Part shown: positions 40,401-54,990 of the stretch, in pieces | Layout: each line of letters opens with the position of its first letter | Numbering within the stretch: position 1 is the stretch's first letter | Source: Metopolophium dirhodum | Lineage: Eukaryota > Arthropoda > Insecta > Hemiptera > Aphididae | DNA: 64,000 nucleotides | NCBI RefSeq assembly: GCF_019925205.1 | Contig: NC_083568.1 | Span: 16,986,393 to 17,050,392 of the forward strand | Reading direction: 5' to 3' | Position numbers and translations under genes: made by a program | The notes under the pieces: generated by a model | What the model was told of the DNA's origin: nothing | Database searches by the model: none | The model's input: only the letters and a program-made list of their open reading frames with translations

Positions 40401-43140
40401 TATAATATATTATGGGTAGGGGTCGTATTATAATATAGTATAATAGCTGATGCTGCAGCTGCTGTCGTCACCGTCTTAATAATATTATTATTTCAACTAT
40501 CGTCGAGTAACGCACGTGTTAGTAGGCACGGTATATTTTTCTTAATTTAAAGACAGTAATCATAATTATGCATACAATGTATTTGTATTATAATATTGTT
40601 CAAAATGTCATAGGTTATAGCGGTAAGTCCTACTATATAGCTGCTGTGGTCACCTCCTTCATCCATCGCCGTCGGAAAGAATGATATAAATACAACACTG
40701 TCGCTTTATATAGTAAAAGTGGGATAATCATAGGATATTAGACATCGAGTTTCACCGTGTTTGACACATTATATCATTATGAAGTATATAATAATATAGT
40801 TTGTGGTCGTGGATCACGAATAATAATGCAATTTTTGTATATCATGACGTGCGGCCGTCTACCGCCTGTTGACATTGCTGCAGGTCATCACAATGAATGT
40901 CAGACGGTTTTTGTGGTTTTTGAATTATTTTAACGTCTTGCTATTATATTGCAGTCACCGCCGATCAATGACCAAATAATTGAATCGTTTATACTACTAC
41001 GCTTGAAGATCGAAATCTAAATCAGAATAAATATTCATCGGAAAATAATATTATAGTTGTTAATTTATAAACATTTTTCATGTTTTATTTTATGTCATTT
41101 TTAATATAATTGCTTATAGTATTATTTAATCTTTTACGCTCATTAGGTATTCGTCTCTAAAACAATGAAAAAATATAACTTTTTAAAAAAAATATAATTA
41201 TCTGTTTTATAATTTTATATTCGGACTTGGGAGGACGGTTACATCTCTATAACCCCCTCCCCGGATGCCACTTGCATCCACGTTTGTTCATTTATTGAAA
41301 CGATTGTTGTAATAAAAATAAGTCAATGGACAGTATTACGATGTATGGCCATAGTCCGTGAAAAGAAAGCGTGGTACAGAAAATGTAATATATCTATATA
41401 TATTATAAACGAATTTACGTTTACACGAAGATTATAGACGTGGAAATTACTGAAGTGGTTCAGTCATATTTGCACAAAATTGTGCAGACAATATAATCCT
41501 TGAGACTGTGGGAATGATCGTAGTGCTTAGTACTTCAATCCCTATAGGTCGCTATTTAAGAGCTCACAAATGGTGTTACCTAAATGGTTAATCCGGTATA
41601 TACCTAGTGGTACCTACGTCATACACGTAGTGTACGAGCTGCAGTAGTGGCAAATTACAGATCTCGGGAGGGGGCCGCATATAGTGACATATTTGCACCC
41701 CGAATACATCGTTGGTGCAAAATATTAAATTGTATTTAATTGCATCATCTTGTTGGTCACCACGGGTAAGTCGAGTTTTGTATATGATTTCGAGAACTAA
41801 TACTGATTTGAGAATTTTTCAAAATGTCGTTGTAATGTTGTCGATGTAAACGTGGATTTGACAAAAGTCCTAAATACAGTCGTTTAATGATGGCTTTGTT
41901 ACGTCCGCCTAGAAAAACGAATTCTGGTCTGCACACGCTTGTCGATAATGGCCGCACAAGGACGGCAAAATATTGTTACCGTAGCGTCAGACACTGACTC
42001 GAAACGTTGACCCTACGCCCTTCCCTACGTCCCGGGCCGTAAGTCAGTGAGATTTCCAAAATGCCTTTTCATCCGCAGAACGTGTGGACCTGCAATAATA
42101 ACAATAATAATATGCAGTTTGTCGGTTTTTAAGCAGCACGCGCCAGCTCGATCGCATCTCGGAATGGAAATTAGCGTCGGTCACGTCCGACGACCGCATA
42201 GTGGCATGGCGTGGCGTTCCGCGTATTCCGACGCCATCGGCGAACCGAGTCCGAGTCAACATCTATAATAACAATAATAATAATTACCGTACGTCTTCGT
42301 GTACATATTATAGACATAGGTATTACAGGTATATTAGGTGCACGCAAAATACCACATTTGGTACAGTCGTACGCGGCCGTGTGCGTTATAGGTACGCCTT
42401 AATATTATGTCTGGGACCAGACATCATAATGTGTCTTGTGATCGATCGACTGCGGTGTCCAAACATTTATAGGTAGTATAGGTACCGATACGATAGTTAT
42501 TTTTTCATACGATAGTGATGATGGTTTTTGGCTAGGCTTGCGATGGCTATAATATAATATAGCAACGTCGTTGGGACACCATCTGAAACGCGTGAAAACA
42601 AATATTAAAACTGCAGCAAACGGTGGATGATTAAGCGTCTCCCGAAAATAATCTTAAGCCGGCAACGAATTCATCTAGCGTGACTTATGCGTTAAACACA
42701 TATCTATTCTATTATATGCTTAATATATAATTGCACCTGTTTGGATTTTACGGTTTTTGGACAATTTAATGGTTCTATTAATTTTTGCTCCAATTGTTAT
42801 ACAGTAGTCACCGATTATATTGCAGTATCCGCGGTTAATTGACTCACATTTTGGACTAAAATAGCGAATTTACTCTTATATTACAGACAAAGTACGTTTA
42901 TTTTACTCACTAGATACAGTGGGGCCAATTAAAACACGGATAAATAACTCATAATTATTATAAGTTACATTTCTTAAAATATTTTAATTTATTGTACATT
43001 ATGTTTAATTTAGTGATTACAATATAATGAAATATATTGTAAATATATAAATAATAATGATTATTTATAATTTGTGTCTTAAAAATACATCATAGGCCAT
43101 AGCTTAATAATTAAATTTTCTATTTCACTCATAAGCATTT
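34447..43140. other. Gene B upstream region and gene-free DNA
   Basis: The first 300 bp (34450-34740) are strongly GC-rich with C-runs and CpG, fitting a promoter-proximal region of gene B. The rest is AT-rich with ATT runs (37374-37399), a GAC repeat (36220-36241) and a GC-richer patch at 40120-40260. No exon, RNA gene or intact mobile element was recognised. Confidence 0.55.
37374..37399. repeat. (ATT)n microsatellite
   Basis: Nearly pure ATT trinucleotide run of about 26 bp. Confidence 0.85.
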
Positions 43141-43187
43141 TAGATTCTGAGTGAAACGATGAATGTATTGATTTTACAATGATGTGT

Positions 43188-43226
43188 GTTTTTTTTTTTA
43201 TTTTTTTTTTTATTTTTTTTTTTATT
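43188..43226. repeat. T-run minisatellite (about T11A units)
   Basis: Three tandem units of a long T run ending in A, near the left end of the 43.1-kb element and followed by a short GT/GTCT stretch. Confidence 0.8.
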
Positions 43227-43439
43227 TGTGTGTCTGTGTACACGATAAGTAGTCGAAATAATGCTTCGATTTTCGACTTCAGTATCTTGTTCGATGGGAA
43301 AGTGAATATCGTTGGTGCATTGGGGAGGTCAAAATTTTAATTTCCCAGTAGTTTTCAAAAGCGATGTGAAAAACAAAAGAAAAATTAAGGAAAAACGGGA
43401 ATTTTTACGCAAAATCGATTTTTAACAAAATCGATTTTG

Positions 43440-44290
43440 GTTATTGGTGTAACTCTAAAACAAATGACCGTAGATGCATGAAATTTTCACTGGTTGTTTA
43501 TATTTGCATTTTCTATACACAATACAATTTTGAAAATAATTTGACTTTTTTTGAACTGTTTACGGACATTGTCAGTTTTCAGTTTTTTTAAATTTTTTTT
43601 CTATAAATATCAATAAAATTTTATTTGTTGGGTAAAAAAGCTTGAAAATTTAATAGAAGGCTCCTAGGTTATTGTTTCAAAGGCAGATGAAAAAAATTAA
43701 AAATCCTTAGTCACAGTTTTTTTTTATACACGTTTAAAGTTCAAATCTTGAAAAAATACGGAAAAATCACGAAAATTTGCAAATTATTTTGAGTTAGAAA
43801 TTCATAAAAAATTTTCTTTTTAAATCTAAGATTTTAAAATCTAATACAAGATTCCTCATAAGTTTGTCTAACTTTATCAAAAAAAAAAATTTCTACAAGA
43901 AAGTCAAATTAAATTTTTATGAGCGTTTTAAATTCATATTTTCACAACATTAGATATTCACTCGATTTCTCATGTACCGATTTCCTTATTTTCTTGTAAT
44001 TCAAAAACGAATAACTGTAGATACATGAAAATTTCACTGAATGTTTATATTAGCATTTCCTATACACCATACAATTTTGAAAATATTTTGACACTTTTTG
44101 AGCTGTTTACGGGCATTTTCAGTTTTCAATTTTTTTAGTTTTTTTTTTCTATAAATATCAATAAAGTTTTATCTGTTGGGCCAAAAAGTGTAAAAATTTA
44201 ATACAAGACTCCTGATATATTTTTACAATAGCAGTTGAAAAATATTGAAAATACATAGGCACAGTTTTTTTTTTATAAGCATTTAAAGAT
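43440..44290. repeat. Diverged internal direct repeat of the 43-kb element
   Basis: The block starting near 43463 (ATGACCGTAGATGCATGAAA) recurs near 44012 (ATAACTGTAGATACATGAAA), and the order of shared strings is kept: CACTGGTTGTTTATAT, CAATTTTGAAAATA, CTATAAATATCAATAAA, TTTGTTGGG. The offset is about 550-565 bp. A weaker third partial unit follows near 44354. Confidence 0.65.
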
Positions 44291-47200
44291 CAAATTTGGA
44301 CAGAATTTATCAAAATCTCGAAAATTATCAACCATTGTAATTAATAAATTATAAAATGTTCAGTTTTTATAGCTAAGGATTGAAAATTTAAAACAAGATT
44401 CCATGTAAATAGATAATTCGGTTACCAAAAAATCTAAAAAATACACAAGCACAGTTTATTTGTATAGTCATTTTAAGTTCAAATTTGGACGAAATTACAT
44501 AAAAACCTAGAATAACTATTTTAGTTATTTTGTTGTGATTGTATAATATTATTCGTGGGCACTTGAAACTTCTAATTTGTAATATTTTCATCGATATATT
44601 ATGATGATAGTATCACGGTTTGTTGTTGATGTATAACGCGTTATATGTACCTAATGGATATTGTGATATGATTAATTTGGAATTTATTATAGGTCAATTT
44701 TTTTTTTAATACCATAGATAAGTGTATAATATGTCTTATACCTAGACTGACATATCGTCTCCACTCAGAATCGTTTTTCTTATACAATGATATATCATTG
44801 AATTCAAATTTAATACCATCCATTATACAGTGACCCACTTGTAACCTACAGTACAGCAGAGCGACATCCACTTGCCCACCTTTTTACTATTAAGTAGGTA
44901 CATAATGTGCATATTTATTATACATACCTTTTTGTTCTTGTGCCTTTTTTCCTTATTGACTTATTTTGTAAATGGACTCAAATGCTCTGGTCTTGAATTG
45001 AGTCCAACGAGTCCGGCGACATTCGTGTTTTCGACGATAACGGCCCCTATACAAAATAAGTGGCCGGTGAAAGTGCTCTGAAATCCTCAACGTGGCTCAT
45101 CTTTTTGCAACGATTGATTCTGAAACTTTGCTTCCACGCGCACATATGCTGCAGTGACCCATCGCATATTGGCTTTCACAGATCTATCAATCTTTGACTC
45201 TGACCAGAGATCGGTACAGATAACTGTGGTATCGTAAGTCTATAATACCAGTATGATATAATATTATTATTGAATCGAAACTACCTGCACTGGCTGCAGT
45301 CGTCAAAAAATTCAACCGGGAAATAAAAAACTAATCGGGACATTACCCACACTGTCAGCTGTAGTCTTCAAATTGTACCTATAGATACTTGTAGACCTTC
45401 CTCGCATCACTTTGTTACACGCCAACTATTGTCTATAATAACCATTGTATCGACAGACCATCGATGAACTTCTTGTTGTTTGTTGTAGTACTTACATCAT
45501 AAGTCATAACTCATTCAATCGGGAAATAAAAACTCATGTCGACGGCACACGAGTTTTTCGCGGCAACAAGCCCCCCCCCCCCCCCTATCATAGGTGATAC
45601 GAATTTTAATATTTTATATACATCGCTATCGATCGTTCGGTCCGCGAGTTGTATTTTTCCGACCTGCGGCGGAAGCCTACAAAATATATCTCAAGCCTAA
45701 CCTAACCATACCATACCTAACCATGGGTGTAGTACACGGGGACTTGTCGTTGATAATTATACTTTGTCATAGTATTATCACTATGTGATTGCTCATTATT
45801 ATTACCATATTCTAATATAATATTATTAATCTCGGGCGCGCGCGGTTCCCGTTATAATATAGGAGATCTACGAACGGACACGTGTGTACGCGTCCGCGCC
45901 TCGCGTAGGTATAGTATTATAATATTCGTAATATACGTATATAATATGGGTACAGTCGATTTATTTGTTTGCTCTAGTTTCTCGGCCAGACCTCAGCTTC
46001 GGGCGCCATTCGGCATCGCCGGGCTGGGAACCGGGGCCCGGGGGCGCACGCACCGTGCGATTGGATTTTTAAAAAAAAAAAAACAGTCGTCGTACAGCGC
46101 AATAATAATTATGACCCGTCCGATATACGACCTAAGCTCATTTGCATGTGTCGAGCCGTCCGCGCGAGGAATTTCGCGGCACTCTCCCAAGGCCGCCGAT
46201 CTTTTCGTCCACAGACCCGACAGACCCGACCCGGTTTCGATAATATTACTATTACTATTATTATCGCTATATAACATTACGACTATCGTTATAGTCCATG
46301 TACATTATTATTATGTGTATATTATAGTAGGTATATTATATACGCTCGTGTGACACATTTTTTTTAAATATCATTAATGGTGTACTTGTGTAGGTATACA
46401 GGTACCTACGCGACGAACCGGAAGAAAACTGGTAACCGGGAAACCGGAAAAACTATACAGAAGACGTTATTGCGGGCGGCCTCCGTTTTTATTAATAGTA
46501 ATAATAAAAAATGATTGAAAATCGATTAATTTTTATACATGTTACCCGCAGTTTGTAATAATATATTCATATATTAATATAAATACATTATATTTTGTAC
46601 GACTATCTGATGTACCTATATAAATAATGAAATGCGATCAACATTTAATTGTACCTATATAAGTTTAGCTTGTTTCGACCGCAAATCGTCGGGATATGTA
46701 GATTTTACTCAAGTTATAATAATATGCGATAGATTAAATTTGGAATCAAGTGGTAGATTTACAGGCATGGTGGAGATTAGGTCATCTCTTATGAAGTGGT
46801 AGCCGGTTGTAATCTGTAATTTAAATAATCTAATAAGAACGATAAGTATTTTAGAAAATATATTAAATACCATTTGCGAGTATATTTTATACCCGAATAA
46901 GAGATTCGTTTTCCCGGCCAAATAAGGAGTAAAAGTTATTTTTTTTTATAAAATTCTTTTTGAATACGTTCAGAGCAATTATTTTCAAATCTGTTTTGAA
47001 TAGTTAAAACTTAATTAGGTATAACTTTTTGTACTAACTATCAATTTTAAAAAGTTAAATATAACTTTTGTACTTTTATTCCTCCAAAAAAAGAGTTGTT
47101 TAGGACTGCTCGTCGGTAAAACAATGTTTACTTGGATAATAATAATTTTACGAAAATCGTATAATAAAGCTTCGAAAAATGTTTGACTCCGAGTGAATAG

Positions 47201-48650
47201 TCCGGTCTCTTTCTTTCGTTATTTTTACTAAACGAATTAGGAAATTCATTTATATAGTCCATTGGAAGCCCCGAACATTTTGAATCACTGACAGGTTTTT
47301 TTTTTCCCACGCCACGGTCTCAAATGATTTAATAAATACAAAATTATTACTACTTGCTAGGCGTGATGATCCACTGGCCGTATTACACTTTGTATTTTTT
47401 ATTTTTTAAGAAATGTTATTAAAACAGCTATAAATTTGAATGAGTTAAACATGCATAATTGGGATTTTTTTTTTCTCGAAACTCGTATTTTAATTACACA
47501 AATAAATTACACTGCACGTTATATTATTATACGTTTGTACGTACCAACTGCAGTACACTATAACCACAATCTAAGACCATTCATAAATGAGGTGACAATG
47601 ATGAATGAGCAGTCGCGGGTATATTAATTACAAAATCACTGTACGCCCGGGGCTTTCCGTACTCCGTGGGTACTTCTAGTACTTAAAATACTCAGATGAA
47701 CCTAACCCGGTGCAGACCGTTATTAAAGGTGAATCCAACCCAATTTTCTAAAAAAAACAATGAAATCCTCGTCCACATCAATAATAATCGTAAGATATGA
47801 ACCGCGTATTCCACGACTGTTTGTTATGCAGTCTCAATGGCACGAGGACTTTAAAAGCTTAACGACGCGTTGTTCGATGTTTGAACATAATATTATTATA
47901 TTCATATTTTTTTCATTACCATTGTGTTATTAAATACGAAACAGAGATAATACACACACACACATACACATACACGCACTCGCATAATATCATTGGTAGG
48001 TTTTTGCACACTATATTTTACGGTTATGCGTATGAACGGCACGAGATAAGCAAGCTCGGCGACGTTTTCTCTAAAATGTATGCAAACAAATGTAAGAAGA
48101 TAATAATAATATTTTATTATACTATAGTATTGCGGGGTCGGCGTCGTTTATGGGAGTTGATATTTTACACGGAATGAGGTTAGATGAAATATTAACAGAA
48201 AACATACATACACACGCCGTAACTGTACATATATTATTTATTTTTTAAAATATACATTCTTGTTATAATATGATAGGTGTAGGTACACACGCGCATTGCG
48301 CGCTACCTACTAAATTTACCGAATTCATTTTATTCCGCACTGAGTTATAGTTTAATGTATAGGTATATCTCGTATAATGCGAAAACGGCCGGGACTTGAG
48401 ATGATGCCAACCACGGTAGATTGGTATCCGAGTGACCATTAACCGATTACACGTACGAAATGCGCGTATCTTCCGCCTAAAGACGACCAACACTTTTGTG
48501 TGCACACCCGGCGACGACTGTATCATTATAATATGTCGCTGTACCAATCGACCTTGCGCGAGTGGAATCGAAATAGAAAATGTTATTATAATATCGCTTT
48601 GCTAGTTTACCATAGGTTAGGTATGTATTTTGTTCGCTCTTTCGATACTT

Positions 48651-48741
48651 ATATATATACTTAATATATATTATATATATATTAAATATATATTATATAT
48701 ATATATATATTAAATATATATTATATATATTATATTATATA
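48651..48741. repeat. TA-rich tandem/palindromic tract
   Basis: Alternating TA runs interrupted by repeated TTAAATATATATTA strings. The unit is self-complementary, so the tract can form cruciforms. Confidence 0.8.
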
Positions 48742-51700
48742 CTTATACTTATAACTAAAATCGTATAACCTAAAATAATTAGGAGATATTAATCAAACGG
48801 CCTTTAAAAAGGTACACATCTTTTTTCAGTTCTTTTGAACATAATATTAATTTATAATTATTTGTGAAACAAATCGAATATTGATCCACTGACTCCTGCA
48901 GCAGCCCTGCAGTACCTGCTCGACTGCAGACTACAGCGATCCTGCGCAATGATGGAGATTATAATATTATATAACACTCACAACAAACGGTCATTCAACG
49001 GTTCGCAGACAAAAAAATTATGTTTCTTTTATAGGTACGCGTCTTCGGGCAAGACTATAATATTATAGCTACAAGGGTACACGAAACGTGGACATAAACT
49101 ATGTAGGTAATAATTTTCTGATTGTTATGGTTTGTACACCGAGACATTTCCAGTTCATATATTTACACGCTTTTCCTTGCTGCAGTGGATAATATTTCCG
49201 TGGGAAGCAGAATAATTGAAATAATTACAAATGTATAATATTATATATTATTAGTAAGCTATATATGTGTCATTCTATCTGCAATGCCCGCGCTCGATTA
49301 ACCAATCCTTTCTTTCACTAAAATAACATTCCATATAAACTATATGTTGTTATCTTGCCGCAGTGAATAACTCGATTGAGCTGTTTCTTTCATATTATTA
49401 TTATTATTATAAGAGATGAATATACCAGAATTACAACTTTCTTCGCGACGTATTGATTCGGTTGAACGACGGTTTACGGAACATTTGCGCATACTCTTCA
49501 CGACATTAAATCTACAACAATTATTATTATTATATATAAATTAATGATAAAAAAACATATTTTTATAATATATTCACGAAACTGGAGGGCTGCTAAAGTG
49601 AAGATTTGCAACGGGATTATAAAATATTATTATTATACGTCTCGGAAATAACCTGAAAATAGCGGAGACGATAGCGGCGCGTGTTATTCTATACGACACT
49701 AAATCATATACACGACTCCATGACACATGTTCGTAATAAATTCTTGGCATTACACTATAGAGCTATTATAGTATATAGTTGTACCAAGTTGCGGTGGTAT
49801 AGGTACGACGTATCAATTTTTTTATTTTATGGTCTCGCCGCTTGATACTGGAATGTCTCGTCTCGACGATGGAAAATGTGAAAATCTACATCCACATATT
49901 ATTGTTATTAAGGTGTGTCTGCATCAGTCTACCCACAAACGTGTTATCACCCCGATTTGAAAGTGAAATTCAGCGTACGTCCGCGACCGCAAATACAGTG
50001 GTTCGATGATGTGTTACGTATATCTTAGACATTTTAATTCGTTTCCGTTAAGTGAACCAACACGCGATGATCGAATACTTTTTCAGTCGATTACTGTTCA
50101 AATATATACGTGGAAAAAACGTTATTGGAAGATTTTATTTCGTTTCGTTGTGCGTGACACGGTACTATGTTTGTTATAAGCGCACAGCCAATGTAGCCAC
50201 TCGAAAAAAAAATTCACTCAATCGGGCGGTTATCACAACAGAATGAGTACGATGATTGGTTTATACATTATAACCATACTATATCTGAAGGAAGCCATTA
50301 TGGCAGTATACGAGTGTTTTAATTTGCAGAACTAAGTTCGTACATTATAGGTATAGGTATTATGATATCATGTACTTCAGGAACAATTGTAGTAGGCACT
50401 CAAAGTTTACGATTATATGGCAAACTTTTTTTAAATTTGAATCGAGGAAGTTTTATAAATATAAAGTATCTATATTAGGTACAGTTTATGAACTTGATAA
50501 TGGTGAAATATAATATTTTGATAGCACTTTAATATAACTGATATTAAGTATGAAGAAAATGACGGAAAGTTCAACGCCGACGCCCTGTATTATACAACTA
50601 GTAAGATGTGATAGCTTACGTTGATATTTAGAATTTAGGGTAAAATATAATATTAGTAAATTAGAAATTACATAAATAATATACAGAAACCAACATAATG
50701 TTAAAAGTGAGCATGGGATTAAATTGAATATAATCACGGCACAGACAATAATATGATGTATTTACCTACATTATACGTTCAGCGTTGTATCACATGCATT
50801 ATTGATTATATTTTGTCTACTGCAGTACTGCATTTGTGTAGGTGCCTGCTGTACCCATTGCCCATTGGAATACACAATCGAATTAAACATAACTACGCAA
50901 CAGACAATAAAATACAAGTTTACTAGACAACGTATTTGGAAGTGAAATTGTTTTCGTACCCATTAAGTCGAAATGAAAGTGAAAAATATCTAATTTGTTT
51001 TATAATTGAAACTTTTGTTTGTGTTTGTCTACACGTTGTAGAACGCTCATTAAAATATAATTACTTGTAATAATATTAATGTAAAGTAGCTCGATCAAAA
51101 TTTACATTATAATATTTTATTGGCTAAAATGATGAACACATTTAATAAAATATGATTATTTATATTTTTGATATTACATACGTTAGATGACGTTATCACA
51201 TCTTAAATATAAAAAGTTCCCTAACTAATTATTATATATATTTTCTTGAGAATTTCTTATCCTTATTGATTGAAAATTGACCAAGACTTACTACCTTTCG
51301 CAATGTATAGTTAATTGCGAAAAACTAGTAAAATACTACTTATTAGGTACCTAGGTAGTAAATTGAACAAAATATTTCGATTCATCATTATTAAAGTTCT
51401 TAAGAAAATACTTTTTTTATTTAAGCTCAATGCTGTATAGTGTCCGTGTTTTTTTTTATTTCACACACATGCTAGTTTCGATTTATCACAAGAATATTAT
51501 ACTATATAGAAATCATTAATAATGTTTTTCAATTTTAATAATATACAGCTGGAAAACATTTAAAACCTGTTGTTGTAGCAAGTAACGCCGTTTTTGAGGA
51601 ACACTTAATATTAGTTTGACAGTAAAGTTGTCTAATGAAATTAGTGCTATTCTATTGGATTTAGGTTATCTAAAAATAAAAAATTCAAAACATTTTAACG

Positions 51701-52541
51701 ATAAATATTTTATAGTTTCAACTGAACTGAATTTATTAAAAAATATATTCTTAGCTACCTATTAAAAAATAAAATCGAAAATAAACACTTATTTTCTATG
51801 TATAATATTTAACATAATGAATATTATTTAATTTGTTATTTTACATTTTACATTTCAGATGATATTCAATCTACGAATCATAATTTTAAATTTAATCATA
51901 TTTAATAGACCTGTTGATATCAAAAAATGTGGGAACCATAAATAATAATCGAGACGACCGTTTTTTGTTTTAAATCGGTCATTTCACCACCCCACCTTGT
52001 AACGTATAAGTGTGAATGACACAAAAACAAGAAACGGTTGGAAAAAGTCGTTTTCATTCATTTAAATCGTGTAACTCTGTTTTTTTCAAGTCTTCCGGAC
52101 AATTAATATTTCCATTCTCAACATAAAACTAATAAAAAAAGTGGTTTGTATAACATTTGCACTATACCGCCAAAAACACGACCGAATAACATATTTCCAC
52201 ATATTATCGTTCTACACCTAATCGGACGACCCCCGCTCACATACCGTATTATATTTTTTTTACAGACTCAAAATATTTTCACTCGTTTAACGCATCGATC
52301 GTCATTTATTATTACTGTAACAGGCCGAATTTCATGGGTTTTCGAATAAAACCAAAACTAAAAAATTATAATAAAATAACGGTACGTGTCGCAGACACCG
52401 GACACCCAACGCACTACCTATATCAGCTAATGTGTAAGTGTGGCGGGTAGTCGTCCGTACAATGCGAGACGTTTATTTTCATATTAATTCGTATATGCAA
52501 ACACGGAGAGCGCGTGTGATCGGACCTGACTCGCCTCTGCA

Positions 52542-52611
52542 GTGTGTCTGTGTCTGTGTGTGTGTATGTCTGTTAGTGTGTGTGTGTGTGTGGTGTGTGT
52601 GTGTATGTGTG
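52542..52611. repeat. Interrupted (GT)n microsatellite
   Basis: About 70 bp of GT dinucleotides with several C, A and G interruptions. Reading frames across it are artefacts (CVCVCV). Confidence 0.9.
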
Positions 52612-54426
52612 CATGCATGATTGGCCTCCGTAGGAATTCGAGTAGGTGGCAATAGCCGAGGACGAGGAAGAGCTTTACTGGGTCAAGGTCACTGGGGCAC
52701 CGACCTCATGTAAGGGTGCGACGCCAACCTTTATATTAGTATAATATTAGGTACTTCTATAAACCACATACTATTAGAACACGTAAAAAGTGGAAATAAG
52801 AAACAATATATATAGGTATAAAATATAAGAATTATATAAGAATCTATGATATAACTACAATTGCTATTGTTACTATTAAGTATTTATCGTCGTAATTCAT
52901 TTTTGTATTTTTATATTATTTAGACAAATAAAACACATATTTATTTTCTTAAATCGAATTTTGTTACTCGTCATTTAATTATATTATGATCTGTCTCGCA
53001 TGTTCTAAACTTCAAACTTTTGACTGCGCTGACGTAAAAAACTGAACGTACGTAAGAAGTATTTTGTTTCACAGCCGGCTTCACCGACTTATCTCGTCAC
53101 TCTAACATTACATCGTCATAATATTATACCGTGCGTGTTTATTATTTTTACTATTATTCTCGTAATAGCTAACGGTCAACAACGACATGTATATATATGT
53201 GGATTTTTCTTCTATTTTATATTATAACATTACGAATTTTTTTACTGTCACGGTCACAAGTAACTCCAAAAACACCAGTCTTAGGCGTATCACCTTCCTA
53301 TCTCTGTCCGTCTATCTGTCTCTTTTTTACATCAGCTCTCTGTACCTCTGTCTGTCTCTTCCTTTCTTTCTCCAATCACAGACAATTTATTCTCCATCCG
53401 TATCTCTGAAACGCGCTATTCTATTATATTGTCTTGGTTATCGCTACGGTAGGTAATCAGAGTTTGCGACGTAACCGGTGAGGCCCACACACGCTATAAT
53501 ATTCTATGGTATTGATGACTTGACGTGTATAATATCAACAATTACTCTAACGCATAATAACATACCTGTAAAGCGTGTACCTACACGGCCTCACTGATTA
53601 GACGTACACGCGATGTTTAATAATTGTGTTATAATATATACTCGGTGCAGTATACAAAATATGAATAGGATATAATAATATGCAGTGTTTAATTGATAAG
53701 TATTTAAAAAAACGAATACTTTCAAGCACCTCCCACCCCGATTCGTGGTACTCATTATAATACCGTGTGCTGGTAATTATAATGTGGTGGCCGTGTCTGT
53801 ACAGAAAGCCCGTCCGGAAGCTTATCCGGGAGCGTCGGTGAAAATCCTTCCAAAAAGATGCGTCGGCGATGGACTCCGCGGCCGAAAGAGAAAATGTGAT
53901 AGGTTATAGCTATACTCGGGCGGTATATATTATATCGTTTGCGGTCCTTCCATTGAGCACGCATTGTGTCGGCCACGTGATTTTTCAATTCGCCGCCGAA
54001 AACGTATAATATATATATATATAACTACATAACATTATATTATTATAACATGTATGTATGTCTGCAGAGTTGTGCTTTCACATTTTCTGACGAAACGCCA
54101 TCCGATGTTACTATATGTATTATATACATCTGTCCGATTATTATTATTATTATATAGCCTAGAGATTCCGTCCGCGATAAATCATCGGCAAACTACTTAC
54201 GCCGCCGCAGGTTTATCGACCATAATATTATATATAATATCATAATAATAATTTGTAACAGAACGTTTATGAAAATGACCGCTTTCAGCCCGATAAAAAC
54301 GTCGCCGAAAACCCTCTCAGCTGGTTACCGACCCGTCAGATCGGTGTTAATTATTTATTATTAATAGTTCACGATCGTAACAAACGATTATATTATTATT
54401 TATTATCATAAATACGGTCGTGACTC

Positions 54427-54990
54427 GCGAGTCTCGATAACCCGAACCTCAATAATTCGAAAACCTTGAAAAATCAAATTATTTTTTTGTCCCTTGAAGT
54501 GTTTTTAAGTTGTGTTTGAGAAGTATATTAGGTACTCAAAAAATACACAAGTTAAATTTGTTTTTATTCCTCCAATGAGATTATAGTCATCGATACTCGA
54601 CTGAAGGATAATGTTCTCCACGACAACCCCGCAAAATCGAATAATATATCTTAGGAAATTGGAATAAAATATATCGCACTGTACCTTAATATAATATAAT
54701 ACAATATAGGTACTGACGAGGATAATATTTATTACCATTACGCGTCCTCATTCCTCGGTGATAACGTCTAAAAGTTGAGTCTCGATAACTCAAATCTCGA
54801 AAAATTGTTATTAAGTTGCGTTCGAAATCCGCGAGATGTATGTAACTATTAATACACAAGTCGAATTTATTTTTATTCCCATTGACAAGACCTCAACATC
54901 GTATCTATAAATCTTAAACATTTTGAGGAAATAACGCACTGCTGTACCTTAATACCATATCATTATGGACTGGCGACGATAATATAATAA
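54427..54990. repeat. Two diverged tandem copies with pogo/Tigger-like motif
   Basis: Copy 1 starts with GAGTCTCGATAACCCGAACC (54429) and copy 2 with GAGTCTCGATAACTCAAATC (54777). The same later strings follow in order: AATACACAAGT (54542, 54851), CTGTACCTTAATA (54679, 54942) and ACTG.CGA.GATAATAT (54712, 54968). CTCGATAACTCGAA-type ends are typical of pogo/Tigger transposons, which suggests a degraded element, but no transposase is visible. Confidence 0.45.

Larger units (their letters stand above)
43143..44772. mobile_element. 1.6-kb dispersed element with GATTCTGAGTG inverted ends
   Basis: The left end GATTCTGAGTGAAACGAT (43143-43160) and right end 44754-44772 (minus strand GATTCTGAGTGGAGACGAT) form imperfect terminal inverted repeats. 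The interior has no ORF. It contains a T-rich minisatellite near the left end and two diverged direct copies of a unit of about 560 bp. A left-end copy also lies at 12400. The DNA just to the right (to about 44890) resembles sequence I recall as repeated in aphid genomes, so the element may be longer. Likely a non-autonomous transposon of unassigned class. Confidence 0.6.

Noticed and set aside
45946..46353. 135-codon plus-strand frame in a GC island
   Set aside because: No domain, Lys run from a poly-A tract, Leu/Ile run from ATT repeats; an overlapping antisense frame of similar length exists.
46926..47085. Possible MITE with AAAAGTTAT ends
   Set aside because: Inverted match is only about nine AT-rich bases plus GGAG and the ends do not align well; too weak in this composition.
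52438..52620. Open frame ending in CVCVCVCV
   Set aside because: Translation of a GT microsatellite.
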